The notes: generated from the sequence alone by a model not told the origin. Positions 1 to 9,817 are shown, numbered from the stretch's first letter. The stretch is DNA of 64,000 nt from Lacinutrix jangbogonensis (GCF_000797445.1 NZ_JSWF01000027.1:62001-126000); one strand, 5' to 3'. Numbers and translations are program-made.

Positions 1-1
1 A

Positions 2-397
2 CGTTGGCGCGTTTTAAACCTATTGTATTATGTTACTCCAAACTGGAAACAACAAAACGGTGGGCATTTGGAGTTATGGCCAAATGGACCAAAAAACGAA
101 CCTATAGAATTAGTAAGTAGATTTAATAGACTAATAGTTATGGCTACACATTCTAGCTCATGGCATTCTGTAAATAAAGTGACAGTAGATGACTGTCGCT
201 GTTGTATTTCTAATTATTATTTTAGTGACAATGCATTACGTGAAACAGATAAATTTCATGTTACTAAATTTAGAGGTCGACCAAACCAAACGGTAACCAA
301 TTTGCTTTTGGATTGTGATGCTAGTTTAAGAATGTTAGTTAGGAAAATCTTTAAAAAAGGAGTGCGTAAAAATCCACATATTTATAAAAAGAAGTAA
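2..397 (+). CDS. 2OG-Fe(II) oxygenase family protein, C-terminal part (5' truncated by window edge)
   Basis: The reading frame is already open at base 2, so this is the end of a longer gene; the first in-window ATG (residue 11 of the visible part) is not the start. The segment YVTPNWKQQNGGHLELW resembles the iron-binding half of the prolyl-4-hydroxylase-like jelly roll. The later HSSSWHSVNKV supplies the distal iron-ligand histidine, and R-C-C-I-S-N-Y-Y-F looks like the 2-oxoglutarate-binding arginine strand. Such enzymes hydroxylate protein or small-molecule substrates using iron and 2-oxoglutarate; the substrate here is unknown. The stop codon directly abuts the stop codon of the convergent ftsE gene. 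Confidence 0.75.
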   Translation, partial: RWRVLNLLYYVTPNWKQQNGGHLELWPNGPKNEPIELVSRFNRLIVMATHSSSWHSVNKVTVDDCRCCISNYYFSDNALRETDKFHVTKFRGRPNQTVTNLLLDCDASLRMLVRKIFKKGVRKNPHIYKKK

Positions 398-1081
398 TTA
401 TGCTCTTCTTTGCACAACTTCATAAACCTGATTCTCATCACATTTTAAAGTTTTACTTGGGTATTTTAATAACAAAGCATAATCGTGAGTTGCCATTAAA
501 ATGGTGTTACCATTTTTGTTAATCTCTAGCAAAACTTCCATGATTTCAATACTTGTTTGAGGATCTAAATTTCCTGTCGGCTCATCGGCAAGAATAAGTT
601 CTGGATTATTTAGTAAAGCTCGAGCAATAGCTATACGTTGTTGTTCTCCACCAGACAATTCATGCGGAAACTTAAAGCCAGTAGTTTTCATACTCACTTT
701 TTCTAGAACGGCTTCTATTCTGTTTGCCATAGCAACTTTGTCTTTCCAACCAGTAGCTTTTAATACAAATTCTAAATTAGCGTTAACAGTTCTGTCTGTT
801 AATAATTTAAAATCTTGAAAAACAACTCCAAGTTTGCGTCTTAAAAACGGTATGTCCTTTTCTTTTAAAGTATTTAAGTTAAAGTCCACAATACTGCCTT
901 CTCCTTTTTTTAAAGGAATGTCTGCATATAATGTTTTCATAAAACTACTTTTTCCAGAGCCTGTTTTACCTATTAAATATACAAAATCACCTTTGTTAAT
1001 TTCGACATTAACATTAGATAGTACTAAACTATCACCTTGAAAAATAGAAGCGTCTTTAAACTCTAGAACAGTATTAGCCAT
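398..1081 (-). CDS. ftsE: Cell division ATP-binding protein FtsE (ABC ATPase)
   Basis: A 227-residue ABC ATPase of normal FtsE length. Walker A GKTGSGKS is at residues 38-45, the Q-loop glutamine is in VVFQD near 89, the signature LSGGEQQR is near 142-149, Walker B LILADEP is near 162-168 and the switch histidine is in MATHD near 199. FtsE pairs with the membrane protein FtsX at the divisome to control peptidoglycan hydrolases. No ftsX is adjacent, which fits Flavobacteriia, where the two genes are often apart. A LolD-type ATPase is the alternative, because the ATPase domains are similar. Confidence 0.85.
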   Translation of the reverse strand: MANTVLEFKDASIFQGDSLVLSNVNVEINKGDFVYLIGKTGSGKSSFMKTLYADIPLKKGEGSIVDFNLNTLKEKDIPFLRRKLGVVFQDFKLLTDRTVNANLEFVLKATGWKDKVAMANRIEAVLEKVSMKTTGFKFPHELSGGEQQRIAIARALLNNPELILADEPTGNLDPQTSIEIMEVLLEINKNGNTILMATHDYALLLKYPSKTLKCDENQVYEVVQRRA

Positions 1082-1200
1082 AAAATTATTTTTAGTAGTA
1101 CAATAATAGTAACAAAGAAAAAGAAAAAAAATGACAGATAAATAGTTTCATCAATTATTTAAAAACTAAAATGTTAATTTAGCATTTTCATTTTATACTT

Positions 1201-2484
1201 ATGCTCAAACAATTACCAAAACAGCCACTAATATTTTACCTATTAATATATTTTCTAGCAGGTATTTTAGTTTTACTAATTGGACCCATTTATTATCCAG
1301 ATAGTTATGCGTTTTTGGATATGGCTATAAATAGGTCTCCAGTCTATTCAGCTTTTTTAAAATGTTTTACATCTTTATTTGGAGATGCTTTTGAAATTCC
1401 TGTATTAATTAGTCAATACCTAATTATGGTTTTGGCAACACATTTTTTGCTTAAAACGCTATATAAAAGTTTGAAATTACACGCTTATAGTGTGCTTTTT
1501 TTTCAATTGGTACTGCTTGCTAATACTGTAATATGGTATTATTCGGTAAATAAAATATTGTCTGAGTCTTTGGCGTTTCCATTGGTTCTTGTATTAGTAA
1601 CTCTTTTGTTTCAAACGCTTATCGGCAACTCTTTTAAAGCGCTTTTTAAAGCAATATTGGTTTTGTTTTTTCTTCAGTTTTTAAGAGGCCAGTTTATTAT
1701 TTTTATTCCTATAGTTATATTAATTGCTATCTATATTATTTATTATACTAAGAAGATTACAAAAGGGACTTTAGCTATAGCGCTATTAGTTTTAATTCCT
1801 GTTTTAATTAGTTTTTCGGAACGGGTGTACAATAAAATTGTCATTGATCAATATAAAAATTATGCGATGACATACGTGCACTTTATTAGTGCGCCGTTTT
1901 ATATTGCAAGTAGTGATGATGTTTCTGTTTTTGAAACAGAAGAAGAAAAGGCGTTTTTTAATAGAACTTTTTCCCAATTAGAAGAACAGGAAATCACGAT
2001 AGAATTTGGTTATGAATCGGTGGCACCGTATATGTTTTTTGAAAGAAATTTCACTAAAATTTGTAATGCCACAGTGCACCAGTATAATATGGATTATTAT
2101 AGAGACAAAGGACTTAATGAATTCGAACAGCAATATAAAGTAGACGAACTTACTACTAAAATGTTTTTACCATTACTAAAGGCAAATTTTAAAAGTTGGG
2201 TTAAACACGTTAGAAGAAGCTTTACAAAAGGTGTTGGAGGTAAAGCTATATTTTTAATGCTATTATTAATATTAGCATGTAGCTCATGGTTATTTGTGAA
2301 AAGTAAGGATTATAGATTCGCGTTTTTAATACTTGCTATAACTCTAAAATTCGCAAATAATGTTGTTATTGCAATGGTTGTACACTCTATAGAGCGCTAT
2401 ACTTATTATTTCGATTGGATAATTTTTGCGGCGCTAATCTTGTTATTTAATCCTTTAATAAAAAAGTATAGTAAATTTAATTAG
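1201..2484 (+). CDS. Polytopic membrane protein of unknown function
   Basis: A 427-residue protein with roughly ten hydrophobic segments, beginning at residues 10-30 and ending with a helix followed by a lysine-rich tail. The early loop YYPDSYAFLDMA has the D-S-Y pattern seen after the first helix of some GT-C type glycosyltransferases, and a long soluble stretch around residues 220-330 sits between helices. That arrangement would suit a lipid-linked sugar transferase or related enzyme, but there is no diagnostic motif. I do not recognise the family. It stands alone between ftsE (divergent) and the TPR gene. Confidence 0.7.
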   Translation: MLKQLPKQPLIFYLLIYFLAGILVLLIGPIYYPDSYAFLDMAINRSPVYSAFLKCFTSLFGDAFEIPVLISQYLIMVLATHFLLKTLYKSLKLHAYSVLFFQLVLLANTVIWYYSVNKILSESLAFPLVLVLVTLLFQTLIGNSFKALFKAILVLFFLQFLRGQFIIFIPIVILIAIYIIYYTKKITKGTLAIALLVLIPVLISFSERVYNKIVIDQYKNYAMTYVHFISAPFYIASSDDVSVFETEEEKAFFNRTFSQLEEQEITIEFGYESVAPYMFFERNFTKICNATVHQYNMDYYRDKGLNEFEQQYKVDELTTKMFLPLLKANFKSWVKHVRRSFTKGVGGKAIFLMLLLILACSSWLFVKSKDYRFAFLILAITLKFANNVVIAMVVHSIERYTYYFDWIIFAALILLFNPLIKKYSKFN

Positions 2485-2587
2485 ACCGTAAGAACTTCAA
2501 TAGTGTTTCTGCTTTAATGAAAGCTAGATTAAATACTATAAAAAACAATTATAACAAATTTCTAACGTTAACATATTAGTATTAATT

Positions 2588-2595
2588 TATCTTTG
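2588..2595 (+). promoter_or_regulatory. Candidate -7 element TATCTTTG upstream of the TPR gene
   Basis: TATCTTTG matches the Bacteroidota -7 consensus TAnnTTTG and lies 25 bases before the ATG of the TPR gene. No good TTTG -33 box is visible at the expected distance, so the call rests on the -7 box and its position. Confidence 0.35.
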
Positions 2596-2620
2596 ATTTC
2601 AAATTTAAAACACATAGTCA

Positions 2621-5600
2621 ATGACTAAAAAATATATTTTATCTCTACTAATCGGCTTTAGCTTTACTTTAGGTTCTATTGCACAACAATCTGCAGTATA
2701 TACTAACGATTTTGTTGCGTATCAAAAAGCACTTTCGCTATACAATAATCAACAATATTTAGCAGCTCAATCTACTTTTAAACGCGTAAAAAAAACATCT
2801 AAAGTTGCTGCTATAGAGTCAGATTGTGCTTATTACATTGCTAATTGTGCAGTGCGTTTAAACCAGAAAAATGGAAATACTTTAATCGAAGAGTTTGTTG
2901 AAAATTATCCAACGAGTACCAAGAAAAACACTGCTTTTATAGATGTTGCAGATTACTATTTTGAAAACGGAAAATATGCCTATGCCGAAAAATGGTACAG
3001 TAAAGTAGATGAAAACGCGCTCTCACAAACCGATCACGAAAAATTTAATTTTAATAGAGGCTATACCGCTTTTTCTTCCAAGAATTTTAACGAAGCCCAA
3101 AAGTATTTAAATAGAGTTGAGAATTCACAAGAGTATGGTTCGCAAGCTAAATATTACATTGGTTTTATGGCTTATGAAGGTAATGATTATGATAAAGCTA
3201 ACGAGTATTTTACGCAAGTTGAAGACGAAGATAAATATAAAGAGAAGCTAAGTTATTATCAAGCAGATTTAAATTTCAAACTTGGAAAATTCGATAAAGC
3301 GATTGCACTTGCGAAAGCGCAATTAGAAAAAACCAATGAAAAAAATGAAGTATCCCAACTGAATAAAATTATTGGAGAAAGTTATTTCAATTTAGAAAAA
3401 TATGCTGATGCCATTTCGTATTTAACCGCATATAAAGGGAAGAAAGGAAAGTGGAATAACACAGATTATTATCAGTTAGGCTATGCTTACTATAAGCAAA
3501 AAGATTACGTAAATGCCATTTCCGAATTCAATAAAATTATTGATGGTAATAATAGCGTAGCTCAAAATGCATACTATCATTTGGGAGAAAGTTATGTGAA
3601 TTTAGATAAAAAACAGGAAGCTTTAAATGTGTTTAGAAGCGCATCGCAAATGGATTTCGATTTAAAAATTCAAGAAGATTCTTGGCTTAACTACGCTAAA
3701 ATCAGTTACGAAATTGGTAACCCATACCAGTCTGTACCGCAGGTTTTGACGAGCTATTTAGATAAATATCCAGAAACAAAATACAAAGAAGAATTAGAAA
3801 CGCTATTAATAGATTCTTATATCACTTCTAAAAACTACAAAGAAGCGTTGGTTTTATTAAAAGGGAAAAAGAGTTTCGAAAACAAAGTAGCATATCAAAA
3901 AGTAGCATATTATAGAGGAATTGAATTGTTTAACGATACTAACTACGTAGCCGCAGAAAATATGTTCGATGCGTCTTTAAGCGAATCTCTAGATGCAAAA
4001 TATACAGCAAGAGCAACCTTTTGGAAAGCAGAAACAGATTATAATTTAACAGATTATGACGATGCTTTAATTGGTTTTAAACAGTTTAAACAGCAAATAG
4101 AGGCGAACCAAACGCCAGAATATATAAATTTAGACTATAATTTAGCATACACTTATTTTAAGAAAAAAGAATACGCTCAGGCTATTCAGTATTTTAAGTC
4201 GTTTACCGCTAATAATAGAGAGGATAAAATAAGGCTAAATGACGCTTACTTACGTTTAGCGGATAGTTATTTCGTTACTAGTGTTTATGAAAACGCAATT
4301 ACCGGGTATAGCGATGCGCTAGGCGTTAATAAAATTGAAATGGACTATGCATACTTTCAAAGAGCACTGAGTTTTGGTTATTTAGGGCAATCGGAAAAGA
4401 AAATCTCAGAATTAGAAACCTTTATTTCTAAATATCCACAATCGAAATTGCGAGACGATGCTATGTATACTTTAGGTAATGCGTATGTGAAATCTGGTAA
4501 TACAGATAAAGGTGTTACTATGTATAGTCAACTAGTTTCAGAATATAATGGTAGTCTGTTTACATCAAAAGTCTTATTACGTCAAGGTTTGGTTTATTAT
4601 AATAAAAGTGATAATGAAAAGGCTTTAAACAAGTTTAAAAAGATTGCTAGCGATTTCCCTAATTCTCCGGAATCTAATCAAGCAGTAGCAACAGCACGTT
4701 TAATTTATATAGATTTAGGACGTGTAGATGATTATGCCGCTTGGATTCAAACCTTGGACTATGTAGAAGTTACAGATGGTGATTTAGATCATGCAACTTA
4801 TCAATCTGCCGAAAAACAGTATTTAGATACCAATACAAATCAAGCTATTAAACTGTTTAATGGCTATTTAAATGATTTTAAAAACGGATTGCATGCTAAC
4901 CAATCTCACTTTTACTTGGCGCAGTTATATTTCAAGAAAGATTTAAAAGAAAATGCGAAACCACATTATAAAGCGGTTACAGATGCCTCTCAAAGCGAAT
5001 TTACAGAAGAAGCCTTGTTGCGTTTATCTCAAATTACTTTAGAGCAGAAAAATTGGGAAGAAGCCATTCCTGCTTTAAAACGTTTGGAAGCCGAAGCTAA
5101 TTTTCCTCAAAACAGTCTGTTTGCGCAGTCTAACTTAATGCAGGCAAATTATCAATTAAACAAATACTCTGAGGCTGTCGCTTACGCGGAAAAAGTCCTG
5201 ACTAATCTTAGCTTGGATAATAAAGTAAAAAGTGATGCTCACCTCATTATTGCGCGTTCTGCAATGCAAACTAACGATGAAACTAAAGCAAAATTAGCCT
5301 ATGCTAAAGTAGAGGAAACAGCAACGGGAGAAACAGCAGCTGAAGCGTTGTATTATAACGCGTATTTTAAAAATAAAGCGGAAAGCTATGCTGCATCAAA
5401 TACTATAGTGCAGCGCTTAGCAAAAGACTATTCTGGTTATAAACTATATGGAGCAAAAGGTTTAGTTATTATGGCTAAAAATCAATATGCATTAGCCGAT
5501 GCGTTTCAAGCAACTTATATTTTAGAAAGTGTAATTACCAATTTTAAAGAATTTCCAGAAGTGGTTGCAGAGGCGCAAACCGAATTAAATATAATAAAAA

Positions 5601-5644
5601 CAGAACAGGCCAAGACGAACGCTTCTGTAGAGACTGAGGATTAA
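2621..5644 (+). CDS. Large periplasmic tetratricopeptide-repeat protein
   Basis: A 1007-residue protein with a signal peptide at residues 1-21 ending in GSIAQ, followed by TPR-like helical hairpins over almost the entire length. Many of them show the A-x-x-Y-F/Y-x-x-A and G-x-x-Y/F-x-x-x-x-Y pattern, for example SKNFNEAQKYLNRV and QKDYVNAISEFNKI. It has no membrane anchor after the signal, so it is probably periplasmic or attached to the outer membrane. It precedes an outer-membrane barrel gene in the same direction by about 110 bases; a scaffold working with that barrel is an inference. No catalytic motif is seen. Confidence 0.85.
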   Translation: MTKKYILSLLIGFSFTLGSIAQQSAVYTNDFVAYQKALSLYNNQQYLAAQSTFKRVKKTSKVAAIESDCAYYIANCAVRLNQKNGNTLIEEFVENYPTSTKKNTAFIDVADYYFENGKYAYAEKWYSKVDENALSQTDHEKFNFNRGYTAFSSKNFNEAQKYLNRVENSQEYGSQAKYYIGFMAYEGNDYDKANEYFTQVEDEDKYKEKLSYYQADLNFKLGKFDKAIALAKAQLEKTNEKNEVSQLNKIIGESYFNLEKYADAISYLTAYKGKKGKWNNTDYYQLGYAYYKQKDYVNAISEFNKIIDGNNSVAQNAYYHLGESYVNLDKKQEALNVFRSASQMDFDLKIQEDSWLNYAKISYEIGNPYQSVPQVLTSYLDKYPETKYKEELETLLIDSYITSKNYKEALVLLKGKKSFENKVAYQKVAYYRGIELFNDTNYVAAENMFDASLSESLDAKYTARATFWKAETDYNLTDYDDALIGFKQFKQQIEANQTPEYINLDYNLAYTYFKKKEYAQAIQYFKSFTANNREDKIRLNDAYLRLADSYFVTSVYENAITGYSDALGVNKIEMDYAYFQRALSFGYLGQSEKKISELETFISKYPQSKLRDDAMYTLGNAYVKSGNTDKGVTMYSQLVSEYNGSLFTSKVLLRQGLVYYNKSDNEKALNKFKKIASDFPNSPESNQAVATARLIYIDLGRVDDYAAWIQTLDYVEVTDGDLDHATYQSAEKQYLDTNTNQAIKLFNGYLNDFKNGLHANQSHFYLAQLYFKKDLKENAKPHYKAVTDASQSEFTEEALLRLSQITLEQKNWEEAIPALKRLEAEANFPQNSLFAQSNLMQANYQLNKYSEAVAYAEKVLTNLSLDNKVKSDAHLIIARSAMQTNDETKAKLAYAKVEETATGETAAEALYYNAYFKNKAESYAASNTIVQRLAKDYSGYKLYGAKGLVIMAKNQYALADAFQATYILESVITNFKEFPEVVAEAQTELNIIKTEQAKTNASVETED

Positions 5645-5757
5645 AAACAAGTAAGTAGTTTTTAATCATAGTTTACAGTCGATCACTAAAGTGTTAACCT
5701 CTAGGGTTTTTTACACCTAACAGGTTTCTATAAAAATAAAAAAACAAAAAAGAATAT

Positions 5758-7509
5758 ATGTTTCAAAAAAAGCAATTCTTATTACTAATAGCAACCTTTA
5801 CTATAACTGTAATTTTTGCGCAAGAACGCGAGCAAGACACGTTGAATTCGGATGTGATTAACGTCATAAAACCATATGCGCCAACAATTTCAGACGCTTT
5901 TAAAGTAAAGGAAATACCAACGTTAGATGATGTTGAAACAGCTATAAAAAAAGAAGTGAATTATAATATATTTTCATTTCCTGTGGCTTCAACTTTTACA
6001 CCAGCAAAAGGAAAAGCTGCGGTTGTTGATAAGGCTAAAAAAGTAAAATTATTCGATAATTATGCTAGTTTAGCTGTAGGAACTTATACCACGATTTTAG
6101 GTGAAGCTTATATAAATCATGAAATTGGGAGAGGACAAAATTTAATAGCGGAGATTAACCATCATTCTTCAGGAGGCGGTATTGACGACTTGCTAACAGA
6201 TGATGATTTTTTAGATTCAAAAATAGACCTAACTTGGATTGAACAAGGTAAAGGCTTCGATTGGTCACTAATAGGAGGTTTTGGTATTCAATCTTACAAT
6301 TGGTATGGTATAGAACAGTCAATATTTACACAAATAGACGCAGATGTGTTGGATGTAAAGCATAATTTTACCGATGCTCATATTTCTGGAGCATTAAATT
6401 TTGATGACGGTATTTTTAAAAATGCAGATCTTTTATTTAGACGTTTTGGAGACAATCAAGGTTCTGTCGAAAATAGGTTTAAATTAAGTGGAGCAGTAGA
6501 TATTCCTGTAAAAGACGAGACTGTTTCTACAGTTGTGAGTTTAGATTATTTAAGCGGAAATTTCGATAGAAATTATTTTACAGATACAGAAATAAACTTC
6601 GGAAATATTCAATTAAGTGTAGCGCCAACTTACCAATTAAAGAAAGACGATTTAACAGTGAATTTAGGTGTTACCCTAACCTATTTAAACGATACTGAGG
6701 CTAGCAAAAGTAGTTTCTTCATCTATCCAAATATTAGTGCTAGTTATAGAATAGTCGATGAAGTTATTATTGCTTTTGGAGGTGTAAAAGGTGGGTTAAT
6801 TCAGAATTCTTATTTCGATTTTGCCACCGAAAACCCATTTGTGTCACCAACCTTATTTATTGCGCCAACAGATCAGCAGTACAATGTTTACGCAGGTTTA
6901 AATGGAAAATTATCGAATACCATTGGTTATTCGGTTAGCGGAAGTTATATCTCTGAAAAAGGGAAGGCTTTGTTTCAAAATAATTTAGTACCCTATGGTT
7001 TCGACAACAATGAAAGTTATCATTATGGCAATTCTTTTGGTATTACTTATGATGATGTTACAACCTTATCAGCAACAGGAGCATTAAATGTTGATATTAA
7101 TAGAAATTTTACTTTAGGAATAAAAGGAGAATATTTTGTGTACAATACTAAAAATGAAGCCGAAGCTTGGAATTTACCAGATTTTAAAGGCTCTTTATTT
7201 ATGGATTATCAAATTAACGAACATTGGTTTGCCGGCGCAAATTTGTTTTTTGTTGGAGCGCGTAAAGATATAGCAGGTTTTAATGTTATAGAAAATCCAA
7301 GTGTACCTACTTTTTTAAATCCAACACGTGTAATAACTCTAGATAGTTATTTTGATGCAAACGCTCATGTTGGATATCATGTAAACGATCGCATTTCTGT
7401 CTTTGTAAAAGGAAATAATCTTGTAGGCGAGAATTATACTAAATGGCAAAATACACCAGTTCAAGGTATTCAGTTTTTAGCTGGCGCTACTTATAAGTTT
7501 GATTTTTAG
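5758..7509 (+). CDS. TonB-dependent-receptor-like outer-membrane beta-barrel protein
   Basis: A 583-residue protein with a signal peptide (residues 1-22, ending IFAQ). A short N-terminal stretch with DVINVIKPYAPTISDAFKVKE is followed by about 450 residues of alternating amphipathic strands that end in an aromatic-terminated final strand (GATYKFDF). The C-terminal half resembles the barrel of TonB-dependent receptors (for example VFVKGNNLVGENYTKWQNTPVQG), but there is no complete plug domain. It is probably co-transcribed with the preceding TPR gene. The substrate is unknown; it may be a structural or assembly partner rather than a transporter. Confidence 0.75.
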   Translation: MFQKKQFLLLIATFTITVIFAQEREQDTLNSDVINVIKPYAPTISDAFKVKEIPTLDDVETAIKKEVNYNIFSFPVASTFTPAKGKAAVVDKAKKVKLFDNYASLAVGTYTTILGEAYINHEIGRGQNLIAEINHHSSGGGIDDLLTDDDFLDSKIDLTWIEQGKGFDWSLIGGFGIQSYNWYGIEQSIFTQIDADVLDVKHNFTDAHISGALNFDDGIFKNADLLFRRFGDNQGSVENRFKLSGAVDIPVKDETVSTVVSLDYLSGNFDRNYFTDTEINFGNIQLSVAPTYQLKKDDLTVNLGVTLTYLNDTEASKSSFFIYPNISASYRIVDEVIIAFGGVKGGLIQNSYFDFATENPFVSPTLFIAPTDQQYNVYAGLNGKLSNTIGYSVSGSYISEKGKALFQNNLVPYGFDNNESYHYGNSFGITYDDVTTLSATGALNVDINRNFTLGIKGEYFVYNTKNEAEAWNLPDFKGSLFMDYQINEHWFAGANLFFVGARKDIAGFNVIENPSVPTFLNPTRVITLDSYFDANAHVGYHVNDRISVFVKGNNLVGENYTKWQNTPVQGIQFLAGATYKFDF

Positions 7510-7555
7510 AATGCTTTTTTTATTTTCACGAAGTAGAAAATCACATAAAAATTAA

Positions 7556-7578
7556 GTCATTGTGAGGAATGAAACAAT
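7556..7578. repeat. Degenerate copy of the GTCATTGCGAGG intergenic repeat
   Basis: GTCATTGTGAGGAATGAAAC resembles the start of the better-preserved copies at 9215, 16179 and 16242. It lies in the spacer after the barrel gene. Confidence 0.4.
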
Positions 7579-7638
7579 ATTAAGAATAGAAATACAGTTA
7601 AAAATATAACCTAGTACTTTAAATAAAATACCATAAAC

Positions 7639-7665
7639 GTCCTCTGGCCAGAGGACATTTTTTTT
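7639..7665 (+). terminator. Intrinsic terminator after the TPR/barrel gene pair
   Basis: GTCCTCTGGCCAGAGGAC (7639-7656) is a perfect palindrome that can form a 7-bp stem with a GGCC loop. One A and eight T follow it. It lies 130 bases after the barrel gene stop. Confidence 0.8.
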
Positions 7666-7682
7666 ATTACTATATTTATGCT

Positions 7683-7799
7683 CCAAAATTATTAAGAAAA
7701 AACGTCTTTTTAATTATTGCGCTTTTAATAATATTCGGTTGTGATAATTTTAAAAAGGAAGTGAAGAAGCAGGGAAGTATGCCAATTATAAAATCTTAA
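7683..7799 (+). pseudogene. Possible remnant of a small lipoprotein gene
   Basis: One frame reads PKLLRKNVFLIIALLIIFGC, followed by DNFKKEVKKQGSMPIIKS and a stop at 7797. This is a lysine-rich start, a hydrophobic stretch and a lipobox-like L-I-I-F-G-C. The only nearby ATG (7678) is in another frame and stops after five codons, and the downstream sequence to 7915 shows no coding continuation. It is best explained as the 5' relic of a lipoprotein gene that lost its start frame and its body. A short functional peptide is less likely. Confidence 0.35.
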
Positions 7800-7945
7800 A
7801 TCGCGATATTATGGGAATATTGTGGTTCAGTAATTTACTTTGGAATACAAATCAATGAAACGAGCATATTCAACATTTTTTTTAATTCAAGTGAATAATG
7901 AATAGCGAATAGCAAGTGACCATGGGAAAAAACAAAAACAAATAC

Positions 7946-8470
7946 ATGAAAAGATTGTTTATAGTATTGTTTTTAAGCTTATCGACATTAAGTTTTGCTC
8001 AAGTAGATGCCTTTAGCGAAGATGTTAAAGAGTGTATTAAAAGTAATGGTACAATGTCCCACTTCGAAGATGTAATGCAGCAAATGTATACTATGCTTAC
8101 AGTACAATTTGCAGATGCTAATGTCCCAGATACCATTTGGATAGAAGTGAAAAAAGGCAAAAATGAAGCAATGGATGAATTGGTACAAATGATAGTTTCT
8201 GCCTATACAGATCACTTTACACATCAAGATGTAAAAAACATGAATAACCTATACACTTCTAAAGCGGGAAAAAATATGTTTCTTACAGATGCTTTAACAA
8301 AAGGGGATAAAGTTGTTTTAAACACATTTTATGAAAGCGAAACGGGACAGAAGATTTTAGGCTCTCAAGAGTCTATGAACGCCTCAATGAGTAAAATTTC
8401 CGAATTATGGAAGAGTGCTACTTATCGTAATTTTATTGCTGTACTATCAGATAAAGGGTATAATTTATAA
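7946..8470 (+). CDS. DUF2059 family secreted protein
   Basis: The product from the ATG at 7946 is 174 residues. It starts with a clean signal peptide (MKRLFIVLFLSLSTLSFAQ); the upstream GTG at 7916 would add ten lysine-rich residues in front of the signal and is less likely. The mature part is helical, and the region YTDHFTHQDVKNMNNLYTS followed by GKNMFLTDA and GQKILGSQ fits the DUF2059 pattern (a helix bundle with F-x-x-x-E/D-x-x-x-M/L-N-x-F/L-Y-x-S-x-x-G-x-K). The function of this family is not established. It is convergent with the methyltransferase gene downstream. Confidence 0.75.
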   Translation: MKRLFIVLFLSLSTLSFAQVDAFSEDVKECIKSNGTMSHFEDVMQQMYTMLTVQFADANVPDTIWIEVKKGKNEAMDELVQMIVSAYTDHFTHQDVKNMNNLYTSKAGKNMFLTDALTKGDKVVLNTFYESETGQKILGSQESMNASMSKISELWKSATYRNFIAVLSDKGYNL

Positions 8471-8507
8471 GGGCTTTTTTGAGTTTTAAATTAAATGCCT
8501 AAAGCTA

Positions 8508-9209
8508 TTAAATACTAAGCTTAGCTAAATAATTAAAATGGTCACCTTCAGCTAATAATTCACATTGTAATCCAGCCGAAGCACACGCCATTTTTAAAGT
8601 ACTAAAATCAAGATACAACCACTTTATTGGTGTTTCTTCTTCATCTTTATATTTTAAAAAATAATCTAATTCACCATAATATCCAGAATTTAGATCTTGC
8701 CAAAACCCGCCATCTTCATCTTCATACATGTATTTAATATCGCTAGAGTCAATCAGGATTTGTCCATTTTTATTCAACAAGCTTTTTAAATGCTCTAAAT
8801 ATTGAGGTAAAGCTTTTAAAGTTTGAAAAACCCCAGTACCATTCATTAATAGAAGGATAGTATCGAAAGTTTCTTTTTCGTCTAAAAGCGAAAGTAAATT
8901 AGCATTTAATACGCCTCTTTTTTTACATACTTCAATAGCGCCTTTAGAAATATCAATAGCTTTCACCTCTAATTCTTTTTTCTGGAGATATAAACTATGA
9001 CTTCCGGCACCGCAGCCTACATCTAAAACATATCCTTGGGTAAGTTTTAGAGCTTCTTGCTCTAGTTTAGGCATTTCAGAATAATTTCTAAATAGATAAT
9101 CTAGAGGTAAAACATCTTCATCAGAAATATTTGTAGACGTAATAATATCTTCGGAAACGTTTCCGTTGTAAAAATCTAGTAAAGCTTTTCCAAATAAGTC
9201 TTTTGTCAT
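8508..9209 (-). CDS. Class I SAM-dependent methyltransferase
   Basis: A 233-residue protein. The SAM-binding glycine motif is YVLDVGCGAGSHSLYL, the acidic residue after strand 2 is in VKAIDISKGAIEV, and the motif IV region is FDTILLLMNGTGVF. The C-terminal half has a D-S-S-D-I-K-Y-M-Y stretch of unclear role. The acceptor substrate cannot be predicted; the fold resembles ubiquinone- or small-molecule-type methyltransferases. It is a single gene converging on the DUF2059 gene. Confidence 0.8.
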   Translation of the reverse strand: MTKDLFGKALLDFYNGNVSEDIITSTNISDEDVLPLDYLFRNYSEMPKLEQEALKLTQGYVLDVGCGAGSHSLYLQKKELEVKAIDISKGAIEVCKKRGVLNANLLSLLDEKETFDTILLLMNGTGVFQTLKALPQYLEHLKSLLNKNGQILIDSSDIKYMYEDEDGGFWQDLNSGYYGELDYFLKYKDEEETPIKWLYLDFSTLKMACASAGLQCELLAEGDHFNYLAKLSI

Positions 9210-9214
9210 ATAAT

Positions 9215-9244
9215 TGTCATTGCGCGACTTTCATCGTGGCAATC
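9215..9244. repeat. Dispersed intergenic repeat, GTCATTGCG...GTGGCAATCT type
   Basis: The element begins GTCATTGCGCGACTTTC and ends GTGGCAATCT, matching the ends of the copies at 16179 and 16242. A further GTCATTCCTGCTTCG-like segment lies nearby at 9282-9312. Short elements of this kind are common between genes in Flavobacteriaceae. Confidence 0.6.
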
Positions 9245-9322
9245 TATTAATTTATAGTTCCATTTTTAAAGATTATTTCAGTCATTCCTGCTTCGTAATA
9301 ACGAAAATCATATTTTTACACC

Positions 9323-9817
9323 ATGCAAGACATCATCAACAATCTCCCAAAGCTGGCCAAAGATAAGCATAAGGAAAATAAAATCTTTTTTACAAAGCTT
9401 AAAAAAAAGCCGCCAAAACAATTGGATTATATCATGCAGGAATTACACGAACAAGAATTCCGGAAAACCGATTGTCTAGACTGTGCTAATTGTTGTAAAA
9501 CGACTGGACCTTTATTTACAGATAGAGATGTTACTAGGATAGCTAAGCATTTTAAAATGAAGACTCAAAAGTTTATCGAACAGTTTTTAAGAGTAGATGA
9601 GGATAATGATTACGTATTGCAGAGCGTGCCTTGTACGTTTTTAGGCGCAGATAACTATTGCTCAATATACGAAGTGAGACCAAAAGCTTGTAGCGAGTTC
9701 CCACATACCGATAGAAAAAAGTTTCAGCAGATTTCTAATTTAACCTTGCAAAATGTTGCTATTTGTCCTGCAGCTTTTAATATTGTTGAGAAGATGAAAG
9801 AACGTATTAAGTTGTAG
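9323..9817 (+). CDS. YkgJ-type cysteine cluster protein
   Basis: A 164-residue protein with the zinc/iron-chelating cluster pattern: C51-x2-C54-x2-C57-C58, then C104, C113, C123 in RPKACSEFPH and C148 in AICPAAF. These eight cysteines match the CxxCxxCC...C...C...RPxxC arrangement of the UPF0153/YkgJ family, whose members bind metal but mostly lack a known reaction. The basic N-terminus is not a signal peptide, so the protein is cytosolic. It is divergent from the methyltransferase gene, with repeat DNA between. Confidence 0.85.
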   Translation: MQDIINNLPKLAKDKHKENKIFFTKLKKKPPKQLDYIMQELHEQEFRKTDCLDCANCCKTTGPLFTDRDVTRIAKHFKMKTQKFIEQFLRVDEDNDYVLQSVPCTFLGADNYCSIYEVRPKACSEFPHTDRKKFQQISNLTLQNVAICPAAFNIVEKMKERIKL

